This document shows positions 27,786-35,893 of a stretch of DNA of 64,000 bases, one piece after another. How positions within the stretch are numbered: position 1 is the first letter of the stretch; each line of letters opens with the position of its first letter. A program made the position numbers and the translations under genes. Source of the DNA: JADLDB01 sp040755835 (GTDB lineage: Bacteria; Myxococcota; Myxococcia; Myxococcales; Myxococcaceae); contig JBFMAB010000079.1 of assembly GCA_040755835.1 (NCBI GenBank), forward strand, positions 1 through 64,000, read 5' to 3'. The notes under the pieces were generated by a model. The model worked only from the letters and a program-made list of their open reading frames with translations. It had not been told where the DNA came from and searched no databases.

Positions 27786-30185
27786 ATGGACTCGCGACCC
27801 GACGGCATGTTCGAAGGCCCGCGGCGGCTGCCCTGGACGAAGGGCGGCGGCCTCCTCCCGCAGCTGGACGCGTGGCGGCGCGACGGCGCGGTGGCGCGCA
27901 ACCTCGTCCTCGACGAGACGCTGCCCGCGAAGCCGGCCCGGTTCGCGCCGCTGCCGGACGAGCTCCCTGCCGGCGTCCGCGCCGCGCTGCTGGGGAAGGG
28001 CTTCACGTCGCTCTACACGCACCAGGCCGAGGCGTACCGGCTGGCGCGGGAAGGGCGTGACGTCGTCGTCGCGACGCCGACGGCGTCGGGCAAGAGCCTG
28101 TGCTTCAACCTGCCGGTGCTGTCGGCGCTGGCGGAGGAGCCGACGGCGTGCGCGCTGTACCTCTTCCCCACCAAGGCGCTGTCGCGCGACCAGGAGGAGG
28201 CGCTGCGCGCCTTCATGAAGGCGTCGGGGCTGGCGCACGGCGCCATCACCTTCGACGGGGACACGCCGGCGGACGCGCGGCGGGCGGCGCGGGAGCGGTC
28301 CGGCGTCGTCCTCACCAACCCGGACATGTTGCACACCGGCGTCTTGCCGCACCACGCGGGCTGGGCGCGGCTGTTCGCCAACCTGCGCTACGTGGTGCTG
28401 GACGAGCTGCACACCTACCGCGGCGTGTTCGGCAGCCACGTGGCCAACGTGCTGCGGCGCCTCGAGCGCATCGCGCGCTTCCACGGCTCGAAGCCGCAGT
28501 TCATCTTCGCGTCGGCCACCATCGGCAACCCGCAGGCGCACGCGTCGCGCATGCTGGGCCGCGAGGTGGCGTGCGTCGGCGAGTCGGGCGCGCCGGTCGG
28601 CGAGCGGCGGGTGCTCGTCTACAACCCGCCCGTCGTCAACCCGGAGCTCGGCGTGCGGCAGAGCGCGGTGAAGGCGACGGCGCGGCTGGCGGGCGACCTC
28701 GTGCGCGCGGGCGTGTCGACGCTGGTCTTCGGCCAGTCGCGCAACACGGTGGAGGTGCTGCTCAAGTACCTGCGCGACGGCCTGGCGAAGGACCGGGTGC
28801 CGCCCGACGCGGTGATGGCGTACCGCGGCGGCTACCTGCCGAAGGTGCGGCGGGAGATCGAAGGGCGCCTGCGGGCGGGCGACATCCGCTGCGTGGTGGC
28901 GACCAACGCGCTGGAGCTGGGCGTCGACATCGGCGCGCTCGACGCGGTGGTGTGCTGCGGCTACCCGGGCAACCTCGCGGCGCTGTGGCAGCGCTTCGGG
29001 CGCGCCGGCCGGCGGCAGGGCGCGAGCCTCGCGCTGCTGGTGACCAACTCCGCGCCGCTGGACCAGTACGTCGCGACCGACCGCACGTTCATCCTCCGGC
29101 AGTCGGTGGAGCACGCGCGCATCGACCCGGACAACGTGGAGATCCTCGTGCAGCACCTGAAGTGCGGCGCGTTCGAGCTGCCCTTCGAGGAAGGCGAAGG
29201 CTTCCGCGAGCTGCCGGCGGCGGACACCGCGTCGGCGCTCGATTACCTGGCCGAGCACCGCGTGCTGCACCCCGGACCGGGCCCGTCGGGCCGGCGCACA
29301 TGGCACTGGGCGGCCGACGCGTACCCGGCGAACGACGTGTCCTTGCGCAGCGTTGGCTGGGACAACGTCGTCATCATCGAGCAGCCGTACGACAAGGCCA
29401 TCGCGGAGATGGACTGGCGCAGCGCGCACACGATGCTGCACGAGCAGGCCATCTACCAACAGGACGGCGAGCAGTTTCAGGTGGAGAAGCTCGACCTCGA
29501 CAACCGCAAGGCCTTCGTGCGGAAGGTGGCGCCCGACTACTGGACCGACGCGATGACGTACACCCGCGTCGAGGTGCTGTCCGAGGGGCACACGCAAGCG
29601 GCCCCGCAGGTGGCGTTCGGCTTCGGCGACGTGTCGGTGGTGGAGCGCGTCGTCGGCTTCAAGAAGATCAAGTTCCACACGCACGAGAACGTCGGCTACG
29701 GCGAGGTACAGCTGCCCGAGCTGCAGATGCACTCGACGGCGTTCTGGCTGACGGTGCCCGAGGCGGTCATGGCGGGCTTCTCGGCGCCGCGCGCGCAGGT
29801 GATCGAGGCGATCCGCGCGCTGTCGCACGCGCTGCACTCGGTGTCGTGCGTGGGGTTGATGATCGACCCGCGCGATCTCGGGCGCACGCTGGGCAGCCGC
29901 GCCACGCCGGGCGGCCCGCCGCGGAAGGCGCCCGGCGAAGGGGCGCTCATCGACCCGACCATCTTCCTCTACGACCAGGTGCCCGGCGGCGTCGGCCTGT
30001 CGTCGCGGCTGTACGACGAGCGGCAGGCGCTGCTCGCCCGCGCGCGGAAGCTGGTGGAGGGCTGCGTGTGTCCGGACGGCTGCCCGGCGTGCATCGGCGT
30101 GCTGCCGTCCGGCGGCGAGGCGCACGGGCGCCGCGAGCTGGTGCTGGCGGTGCTCTCGGCCCTGGGTGTCGACGCGGTGCACTGA
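27786..30185 (+). CDS. mrfA: MrfA (YprA)-like DNA-repair helicase
   Basis: This 799-residue superfamily 2 helicase has motif I (ATPTASGKSLCFNLP), motif II DELH (YVVLDELHTYRG), motif III (FIFASATIGNP) and motif VI (QRFGRAGRRQGASLALLV). The C-terminal third has a DUF1998 (MZB) domain ending in a four-cysteine cluster (CVCPDGCPACIG). This architecture is that of Bacillus subtilis MrfA/YprA, a 3'-5' helicase in excision of mitomycin C lesions. Its stop overlaps the next start (TGATG), and the next gene is a MrfB-like exonuclease, so the pair is probably co-translated and works together. Possible promoter at 27749. Confidence 0.9.
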   Translation: MDSRPDGMFEGPRRLPWTKGGGLLPQLDAWRRDGAVARNLVLDETLPAKPARFAPLPDELPAGVRAALLGKGFTSLYTHQAEAYRLAREGRDVVVATPTASGKSLCFNLPVLSALAEEPTACALYLFPTKALSRDQEEALRAFMKASGLAHGAITFDGDTPADARRAARERSGVVLTNPDMLHTGVLPHHAGWARLFANLRYVVLDELHTYRGVFGSHVANVLRRLERIARFHGSKPQFIFASATIGNPQAHASRMLGREVACVGESGAPVGERRVLVYNPPVVNPELGVRQSAVKATARLAGDLVRAGVSTLVFGQSRNTVEVLLKYLRDGLAKDRVPPDAVMAYRGGYLPKVRREIEGRLRAGDIRCVVATNALELGVDIGALDAVVCCGYPGNLAALWQRFGRAGRRQGASLALLVTNSAPLDQYVATDRTFILRQSVEHARIDPDNVEILVQHLKCGAFELPFEEGEGFRELPAADTASALDYLAEHRVLHPGPGPSGRRTWHWAADAYPANDVSLRSVGWDNVVIIEQPYDKAIAEMDWRSAHTMLHEQAIYQQDGEQFQVEKLDLDNRKAFVRKVAPDYWTDAMTYTRVEVLSEGHTQAAPQVAFGFGDVSVVERVVGFKKIKFHTHENVGYGEVQLPELQMHSTAFWLTVPEAVMAGFSAPRAQVIEAIRALSHALHSVSCVGLMIDPRDLGRTLGSRATPGGPPRKAPGEGALIDPTIFLYDQVPGGVGLSSRLYDERQALLARARKLVEGCVCPDGCPACIGVLPSGGEAHGRRELVLAVLSALGVDAVH

Positions 30186-31423
30186 TGGACCTCCGCGCGA
30201 AGCTGGGCCACCTGAGGAAACCCAACGCGCTCTCCAGCGAGGCAGCGGGGAAGAGCGCGAGCTCCCTCTCCCCCGGAGGAGACGGCCGGAGAGAGGGGAA
30301 TCACGGACTCACCGCGTCACCGACACCGCACGGACTCGTCCACGCGACGCGCCGCGAGTACCCTGACGGCGCGACGCACGGCCGCGTCACGCTGTCCCGC
30401 GCGCGACACCTGCAGGCGAGCACGCTCTCGCTCCTCGCGCTCGACGACTCGCTCGCCACCGTCGACCCCGCGCGCCTCCTCTTCGTCGACACCGAGACGA
30501 CCGGCCTGCACGGCGGCGCGGGCACCCTGCCCTTCCTCATCGGCCTGGGCTGGTTCGAGGCCTCCTCGTTCCACGTCGAGCAGCTCTTCCTGCCGCGCCC
30601 CGGCCAGGAAGGGCCGATGCTGCGTCGCCTCGCGGAGCGCCTCTCGCGGGCGAGCCTGATGGTGACGTTCAACGGCAAGTGCTTCGACTGGCCGCTGTTG
30701 CGCACGCGGTTGGTGATGAACCGGCTGTCGGGGCTGACACCGCCCGCGCACCTCGACCTGCTGCACTGCGCGCGGCGCGTCTTCCGGCGGCGGCTCGCGA
30801 CGACGCGGCTGCAGGACCTCGAGCGGCACGTGCTGGGCTTTCACCGCGTGGGCGACATCGACGGCGGGCTGATCCCCTCGGTGTACTTCGACTACCTGCG
30901 GCGGGGTCCGACGGCGCCGCTGGCGCAGGTGCTCGAGCACAACGTGCTGGACGTGGTGACGATGGCCGCGGTGCTGGCGGAGCTGTGCCGCCGCGTCGAC
31001 TCGACGGCGGACACCGACGCCGCCGAGGACTGCCTGTCGCTCGCCGAGGTGCACGCCCGCGCCGAGCAGCTTCCGCGCGCGGAGGCGCTGGCGGTGCTGG
31101 CCGCGGAGCGCGCCGGCGCGGGCCGCACGGCCTTCGAGGCGTGGTGGCTGGCGGCGCGGCTCGCCGGACGGCGGCGCGACTGGGCGACGATGGCGCACCG
31201 GTTGAACACCGCGCTGGGCCTGCCGCGGCTGTCGCGCGGGGAGACCGAGGCGTTGCACCTGGCGCTGGCCCGCGTGTGCGAGCACCGGCTCAAGGACAAG
31301 GCCCGGGCGCTGCACCACGCGCGCTCCGGCGCCGCCGCCGAGGCCCCGGCCGCGAACGCGAAGCGCGTCGCCCGGCTCTCGCGCCATGTGAGCCCCCCGC
31401 AGCGCCCCTTCGACCTCCGCTGA
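30185..31423 (+). CDS. mrfB: MrfB (YprB)-like DEDD exonuclease with a C-terminal TPR-like region
   Basis: This 412-residue protein starts at ATG 30185, sharing one base with the mrfA stop. Residues 95-280 form a RNase H-like DEDD fold: LLFVDTETTGLHGG (motif I), VTFNGKCFDWPLLRTRL (motif II) and EHNVLDVVTMAAVLAEL (motif III), with LDLLHCARRVFRRRL between. The remaining 130 residues are helical and TPR-like. This is the layout of MrfB/YprB, the nuclease partner of MrfA. Residues 27-41 are encoded by a REP-like repeat inserted in frame ahead of the catalytic domain. The 3' end abuts a convergent pseudogene. Confidence 0.88.
   Translation: MDLRAKLGHLRKPNALSSEAAGKSASSLSPGGDGRREGNHGLTASPTPHGLVHATRREYPDGATHGRVTLSRARHLQASTLSLLALDDSLATVDPARLLFVDTETTGLHGGAGTLPFLIGLGWFEASSFHVEQLFLPRPGQEGPMLRRLAERLSRASLMVTFNGKCFDWPLLRTRLVMNRLSGLTPPAHLDLLHCARRVFRRRLATTRLQDLERHVLGFHRVGDIDGGLIPSVYFDYLRRGPTAPLAQVLEHNVLDVVTMAAVLAELCRRVDSTADTDAAEDCLSLAEVHARAEQLPRAEALAVLAAERAGAGRTAFEAWWLAARLAGRRRDWATMAHRLNTALGLPRLSRGETEALHLALARVCEHRLKDKARALHHARSGAAAEAPAANAKRVARLSRHVSPPQRPFDLR
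30263..30303 (+). repeat. REP-like GC palindrome, copy 2, inside mrfB
   Basis: A copy of the element seen at 26948 lies inside the mrfB coding sequence (CCCTCTCCCCCGG to AGAGAGGGGAATCAC). It keeps the frame and adds a low-complexity SLSPGGDGRREGNHG stretch to the N-terminal linker. Confidence 0.7.
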
Positions 31424-31978
31424 CGCTGTGCCCCCGGCGCCAGGCCGCGCAACCGCCAGCGCCGCCACCGCTTCCCCCATCATCTCGTCGGGCACGCCCA
31501 GCACCGCGACCTCGACGACGTCGGGGCAGTGCAGGAGCGCGTCCTCCACCACCTTCACGCTGCTGCGGGTGCCGCCGCACTTCAGCAAGTCGCCCACGCG
31601 GTCGACGATGGTGAGGTAGCTTTCGGCGTCGAGGGCGCGGATGTCGGCGGTCAGCAGCCAGCCCTCGCGGAAGCCCTCGCGCGTCGCGGCCTCGTCGCGG
31701 AAGTACCCCGGCGACACGCTGTCGCCGCGCACCCACACCCGGCCCGGCTGGCCGACGGGCACCGGCTGCATCGCGTCGTCGAGGAACCGCCACCGTCACG
31801 CCATGGGATCGGCCGGCCCGCGGTGTTGCGCTCGTCGTCGGGGCGCCCGGGCGGCAGGCGCCGCGCGCAGCTCGTCCACCAGCGCGGGCGCGAGGCGGCC
31901 GCCGGCCTGCTGCACCCAATGGAGGGGCGGACGCGCCAGCTGCCTCAGCTTCGAGCGCCGCAACAGCGACTGGTCGTG
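31421..31978 (-). pseudogene. Remnant of an AMP-forming acyl-CoA synthetase/ligase
   Basis: On the minus strand, fragments in successive frames read as an adenylate-forming enzyme. They are RSKLRQLARPPLHWVQQAGG with LAPALVDELRAA (31865-31978), GRPIP, then VRFLDDAMQPVPVGQPG and RVWVRGDSVSPGYF, then SYLTIVDRVGDLLKCGG and VAVLGVPDEMMGEAVAAL. At least two frameshifts and a missing YGQTEA-type core separate them. Both the N-terminal half and the C-terminal lysine region are absent; the remnant stops exactly at the mrfB end. Intact relatives are about 500 residues. This is a decayed gene. Confidence 0.7.
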
Positions 31979-31995
31979 GCCACGACCGCGAGCAG

Positions 31996-32223
31996 ATGCC
32001 GGAGCCGCGGCCCATCGTCATCGATGACGACGTGTGGCCCGGCGCGACGTCGTCGGTGGCTCCCGGCGTCACCATCGGCCGGGGCAGCATCGTCGGCGTG
32101 TCGTCGGTGGTCGGCAGCGACGTGCCGCCCTTCACGATGGTCGCGGGCATCCCTCAGCGGCCGGTGAAGAAAGCTGGACCCCGAGCAGTCCGTCGTGCGC
32201 TGACACCTACTGGATGCCGCTGA
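31996..32223 (+). pseudogene. C-terminal fragment of a left-handed beta-helix O-acetyltransferase
   Basis: The frame PIVIDDDVWPGATSSVAPGV followed by TIGRGSIVGVSSVVGSDVPP and MVAGIPQRPVKK is the C-terminal end of a hexapeptide-repeat acetyltransferase of the WbbJ/maltose acetyltransferase type. Intact proteins carry 100 or more residues before this point, including the catalytic His; here they are replaced by the antisense ligase remnant. The ATG at 31996 is fortuitous. The tail overlaps the convergent lipoprotein gene by 17 bases. It is a recombination leftover, perhaps from a polysaccharide gene. Confidence 0.65.
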
Positions 32224-34408
32224 CGCAGCGCTGGTTGACGCACACCGCGTCGCAGCAGTCGGCGCTGGTGGTGCAGCGCTCGAACTCCTGGGAGCAGCCG
32301 CCGCCGGTGGAGCGGCACTGGGGCGGCGCGCCAGCCTCGAGGCCACGGCAGAAGCCGCCGCAGCACTGGTCGCCGGACTCACAGCCCTCGCCGTCGGCCT
32401 GACAGGGCTCGAGCGACCAGTAACCGCGGGAGTTGCCGGCGAGCAGTTCCTGTGCGGGCAGGTAGAAGGCGGGGTGGCTGGGATCGGTGCCGGGCTGCGC
32501 GTTCAAGTCGATGGCCGCGACCCACAGCTTCTTGGTGGTAGGCGTCTGCGAGATGTCGTGGAAGCGCGGGTCGCTCCAAAACGGGTTGATGGTGGCGACG
32601 TTCCCGTACAGGCGGCGGCTGGTGAAGATGACCCACGCGTAGCCGCCGGAGGGGATGGGCGCGACGGTGGCCTCGTAGTTGAGAGTGGAGTCGTCGTCGT
32701 GCCCGTTGGGGCCGACCGGGGCGTGGCCCTTGCCGTTGGCCTGGTCGAGGCGATGGGCCTGCTTCGTGGCGAGGTCGACCCACCACAGCTCGCCGTGGGC
32801 GCCGACGTCGGAGCACGGCCCGGAGGCGTCGCACGTGGAGCGCGTCTCACCGAGCGCGCGGCCGTTCGACTCCGTCTGCACCTGGAAGACGACGCCGCGG
32901 CCGGTGGGCAGGAAGCTGGGGTACAGGTCCACCTGGCCCGCAGGCGGCGTGTGGAGAATGGTGAAGTCGCTGAAGGTGCCTGGCTCGGTGAAGCGCATCA
33001 CCGCGAGCGAGCGCTGATCCGCCGGCACGCCGCCCACGCTGCCGGCCCACCACAGAAAGGCCAGCAGGGAGTTGTCGGGCGAGAAGGCGGGCGTGCCGGC
33101 GCGGAGGCCCGCGGGCAGCCCGGTGGTGGGCAACGCGGCGCCGCTCGGGACGGAGAAGAGGGCCGAGTCGGCGTTCGAGGACGAGTCGAGGGGCGCGGCG
33201 TTGGTGAAGACCCGGCTGCCGTCGCTGGTGAGGCCGCCCCAGGCGTAGCGGCCGTCACCAGGGGACATCGCCGTCTCGGCGTTGCCGGCCTTGAGCGCGT
33301 AGTGGCTGGTGGAGCCGTAGCTGTCGCCGCGCTGCGAGAGGAGCGTCGAGCCGTCGCCGGAGACGACGTGACAGACGCGGCACTCGGAGGAGGAGCCGGT
33401 GCGGCCGGCGACGAGGACGGGGTCGGTGGAGTTGCCCTTGATGGCGAGCGTCGCGCCACCGAAGCGCCCGTCGCCACCGAGCGCCCCGTTGAAGTTGTAG
33501 GCGAGCCTGGTGCCGTATGAGTTGTAATAGACGACGCCCTTCAGGCTGCCGTTGGCGATGCGCCAGGTCTCGGTGAGCGGGCCGAAGGCGGCGCCCTGCG
33601 CGGCGAAGACGAGGCGCACGCTGACGTCCTGCCCGGCGCAGGCCTCGCCGACGTGGCGCCACGCGTCCTGGGTGATGGGGTGGTGAATGAAGGGCGTCGC
33701 GGTGCGCGCGAAGGTGCCGTCGTAGACGAGCGCCGGGCACTCGAGGTGAATGGCGATGGCGTCGGGGTCGCGAGCGCCGTTTTTCCACTGGAGGAGCGGC
33801 GCGAGGAGGTCGCGCGGCCAGACGGTGCGGTCGTACGGGTACAGCATGGCGAGGCCCGGCTCGGCGGTGGGCGTCTGCTGCAGCACGGTGACGGTGGCCG
33901 GTGGCACCGCCGCGCCCGGGCCTTCGCCGCCCACGCCGCCGACGCCGCCGGCGCCGGAGCCGCCGCCGGTGCCGCTCGCGCCGTTCTGCCTGAGGTGGAG
34001 GCGCACGGTGAGGGACGTCGTGGCGCGGTGGCCGCCCGCGCTGGCGCTGACGGTGACGACGCCGCCGGCCTGCCCGGTGGCGACGAAGCGGCCAGCGCCG
34101 TCGATGGTGCCGATGGAGGCGGGCGTGGCGGCCCACGTCGGCGAGACGGGGAAGCCGCTCGAGGTAGCGAAAAACTGCAGGGTGGCGGTGGAGCCGAAGT
34201 CGACGTCGAGGGTGGCGTTCTGCGGGGCGATGGCGAGCGGGCCGGAGACGCCGCCGCCCGAGCCGCCGCCGGCACCCCCGCCGCCGCCGGCGCCACCGCC
34301 CTGCGCGCCGCCGTCGGGGTTGGTGATGGTGATGTCGTTGACGCAGGAGCAGCCGCTCGCCGCCCCGGCGGCCGCCAGCGCGAGGATGAGGGCGCGCGCA
34401 CGTCGCAT
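32207..34408 (-). CDS. Lipoprotein with Ig-like domain, TolB-like propeller and CxxCH motif
   Basis: This 733-residue protein starts at ATG 34408 with a lipobox (AAGAASGCSC) and a Gly-rich linker. Residues 65-135 resemble a BIG_2 Ig-like domain, and a second Gly-rich linker leads to a sugar-binding-like region (PYDRTVWPRDLLAPLLQW). A CRVCH sequence near residue 350 has the CxxCH form of a covalent haem site, followed by VVSGDGSTLLSQRG. The rest forms a TolB/WD-like propeller (SPDNSLLAFLWW, PSFLPTGRGVVFQV). The end is cysteine-rich, with two CxxGxxCC-type knots (DQCCGGFC; ADCCDAVC). It probably faces the cell exterior. The function is unknown. Confidence 0.75.
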   Translation of the reverse strand: MRRARALILALAAAGAASGCSCVNDITITNPDGGAQGGGAGGGGGAGGGSGGGVSGPLAIAPQNATLDVDFGSTATLQFFATSSGFPVSPTWAATPASIGTIDGAGRFVATGQAGGVVTVSASAGGHRATTSLTVRLHLRQNGASGTGGGSGAGGVGGVGGEGPGAAVPPATVTVLQQTPTAEPGLAMLYPYDRTVWPRDLLAPLLQWKNGARDPDAIAIHLECPALVYDGTFARTATPFIHHPITQDAWRHVGEACAGQDVSVRLVFAAQGAAFGPLTETWRIANGSLKGVVYYNSYGTRLAYNFNGALGGDGRFGGATLAIKGNSTDPVLVAGRTGSSSECRVCHVVSGDGSTLLSQRGDSYGSTSHYALKAGNAETAMSPGDGRYAWGGLTSDGSRVFTNAAPLDSSSNADSALFSVPSGAALPTTGLPAGLRAGTPAFSPDNSLLAFLWWAGSVGGVPADQRSLAVMRFTEPGTFSDFTILHTPPAGQVDLYPSFLPTGRGVVFQVQTESNGRALGETRSTCDASGPCSDVGAHGELWWVDLATKQAHRLDQANGKGHAPVGPNGHDDDSTLNYEATVAPIPSGGYAWVIFTSRRLYGNVATINPFWSDPRFHDISQTPTTKKLWVAAIDLNAQPGTDPSHPAFYLPAQELLAGNSRGYWSLEPCQADGEGCESGDQCCGGFCRGLEAGAPPQCRSTGGGCSQEFERCTTSADCCDAVCVNQRCVSGIQ

Positions 34409-34516
34409 GATCGGATCATCGCCGGACGGGAGACGCGGTCGCGCGATTCTCGGGAAGTGAGAAAGCAGTGGGGACGTGCATGCACCGTTGTGTTGGCGCG
34501 TTGGGCGCCCCACCCC

Positions 34517-34981
34517 CTACCGCTTCTTCGCCGGCCGCGAGGACACCTTCCCCTTCTTCGGCACAGCGGTCGTCCGAGCGGCCGGCGCGGCCCTCCCCTC
34601 CACCTCCTCCAGCCGCGCGCGCAGCCGCAGCACCTCCGCCGACAGCTGCGCGTACGAGTCGCGCACGTGGCCGTTGAAGACTACCTGCCGCGCCAGCGCC
34701 TCGTTGATGAACACCTGGCCGAGCCGCCGGAACGTCACCTTCGCGAACCGCACCGCGCGCCCCGACCACCCCGCCCGGTGCGTCTCCACCGGCAGCCCCT
34801 TCGTCGCGTCCGCGTGCTCCGAGAGCGCGTTGAGGTTGAAGGACAACGGGTCCACCCGCGGCTCGATGCCCTCGCCCACCGGCTCGCCCTCCGCCGGCCG
34901 CGCGAGGCCCCTCGTCAAGAGCCGCTCCCCCACGTACGCCATCAGGTTGTCCGCGGTGATGTCCTTGCCCATCAGCTTCAT
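34517..34981 (-). CDS. Coiled-coil protein of unknown function
   Basis: The 154-residue reading from ATG 34981 begins MKLMGKDITADNLMAYVGER. It contains the pattern VDPLSFNLNALSEHADATKG, then VRFAKVTFRRLGQVFINEAL, followed by a long helix (YAQLSAEVLRLRARLEEVEG) and a basic C-terminus (KKGKVSSRPAKKR). Further upstream in-frame starts exist but lack support. I do not recognise the family; the layout is reminiscent of N-terminal regions of some glycan-cluster methyltransferases. It is divergent from phhA. Confidence 0.7.
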   Translation of the reverse strand: MKLMGKDITADNLMAYVGERLLTRGLARPAEGEPVGEGIEPRVDPLSFNLNALSEHADATKGLPVETHRAGWSGRAVRFAKVTFRRLGQVFINEALARQVVFNGHVRDSYAQLSAEVLRLRARLEEVEGRAAPAARTTAVPKKGKVSSRPAKKR

Positions 34982-35139
34982 GAGCGCTGCACCTACCACG
35001 CGCGCGGCGCCGCGTCGTCCGGGCTCTGGGAGACTGTCTCCGAGTTCGACAATTCCTCGCAAATCTTTGACTCTTTTCTGACGCCGCCCGCCGGCCGTAC
35101 GGTGCCCTCGTCCCCGCACCGCCCGCGAGGCCACCGCCC

Positions 35140-35886
35140 ATGCTCGAGATCGCCACGCCGTCGCCGGCACCGTCCGCCCCGCCCACCAGCGGCCGCGCCT
35201 TCACCGCCGCCGAGCACGCCACCTGGGGTGACATCGTCAGGACGCAGCGGCCGCGCCGCGACGCCCAGCTCGTCTCCATGTTCTCGAAGGGCCTCGAGGC
35301 GTGCGGGCTGGACCGGGACACCATCCCCCCGCTCGAGGACGTCAACGCGAAGCTGTCCGCCCTCACCGGCTGGCAGGGCGTCTTCGTGAAGGGCCTCGAG
35401 GACGGCCAGCACTTCTACCCGCTCTTGCGCGACCGGAAGTTCCCCATCGGCAACTTCGTGCGCGACCGGAAGGACCTCAACTACACGCCCGAGCCCGACA
35501 TCGTGCACGACCTCTACGGGCACATCCCCTTCCACGCCGACGCGCGCTACGCCGAGTACTGCCAGCGCTACGGCGCCTTCGCCTGCGAGTTCCTCGACGA
35601 CCCCGTACGCCTGCGCCGCCTCGAGCGCTACTTCTGGTTCACCAACGAGTTCGGCCTCGTCGAGACGCCGCAGGGCCGCCGCATCTTCGGCGCCGGCATC
35701 GCGTCCTCCATCGGCGAGTGCGTCTACGCGCTCTCGGGCGAACCCGAGGTGCTCCCCTTCGACGTCGAGACCATCTGCGCGCAGGAGTTCCGCATCGACC
35801 AGATGCAGAAGCGCCTCTTCGTGCTCCAGTCCGTCGAGCAGCTCTACGACTCGTTCGAGACGCTCCAGCGCGTCGTCCGCGCCTGA
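35140..35886 (+). CDS. phhA: Phenylalanine 4-monooxygenase
   Basis: This 248-residue enzyme is the bacterial, single-domain phenylalanine hydroxylase length. The non-haem iron ligands are present: H123 and H128 in VHDLYGHIP and E170 in FTNEFGL. SIGECVYAL and the pterin-side segments also match. It converts phenylalanine to tyrosine with tetrahydropterin and oxygen. It lies alone on the plus strand between two minus-strand genes; TTGACT at 35067 could be a -35 element, but the -10 partner is unclear. A first step toward tyrosine breakdown or supply is the likely role. Confidence 0.95.
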   Translation: MLEIATPSPAPSAPPTSGRAFTAAEHATWGDIVRTQRPRRDAQLVSMFSKGLEACGLDRDTIPPLEDVNAKLSALTGWQGVFVKGLEDGQHFYPLLRDRKFPIGNFVRDRKDLNYTPEPDIVHDLYGHIPFHADARYAEYCQRYGAFACEFLDDPVRLRRLERYFWFTNEFGLVETPQGRRIFGAGIASSIGECVYALSGEPEVLPFDVETICAQEFRIDQMQKRLFVLQSVEQLYDSFETLQRVVRA

Positions 35887-35893
35887 CCCGTCG

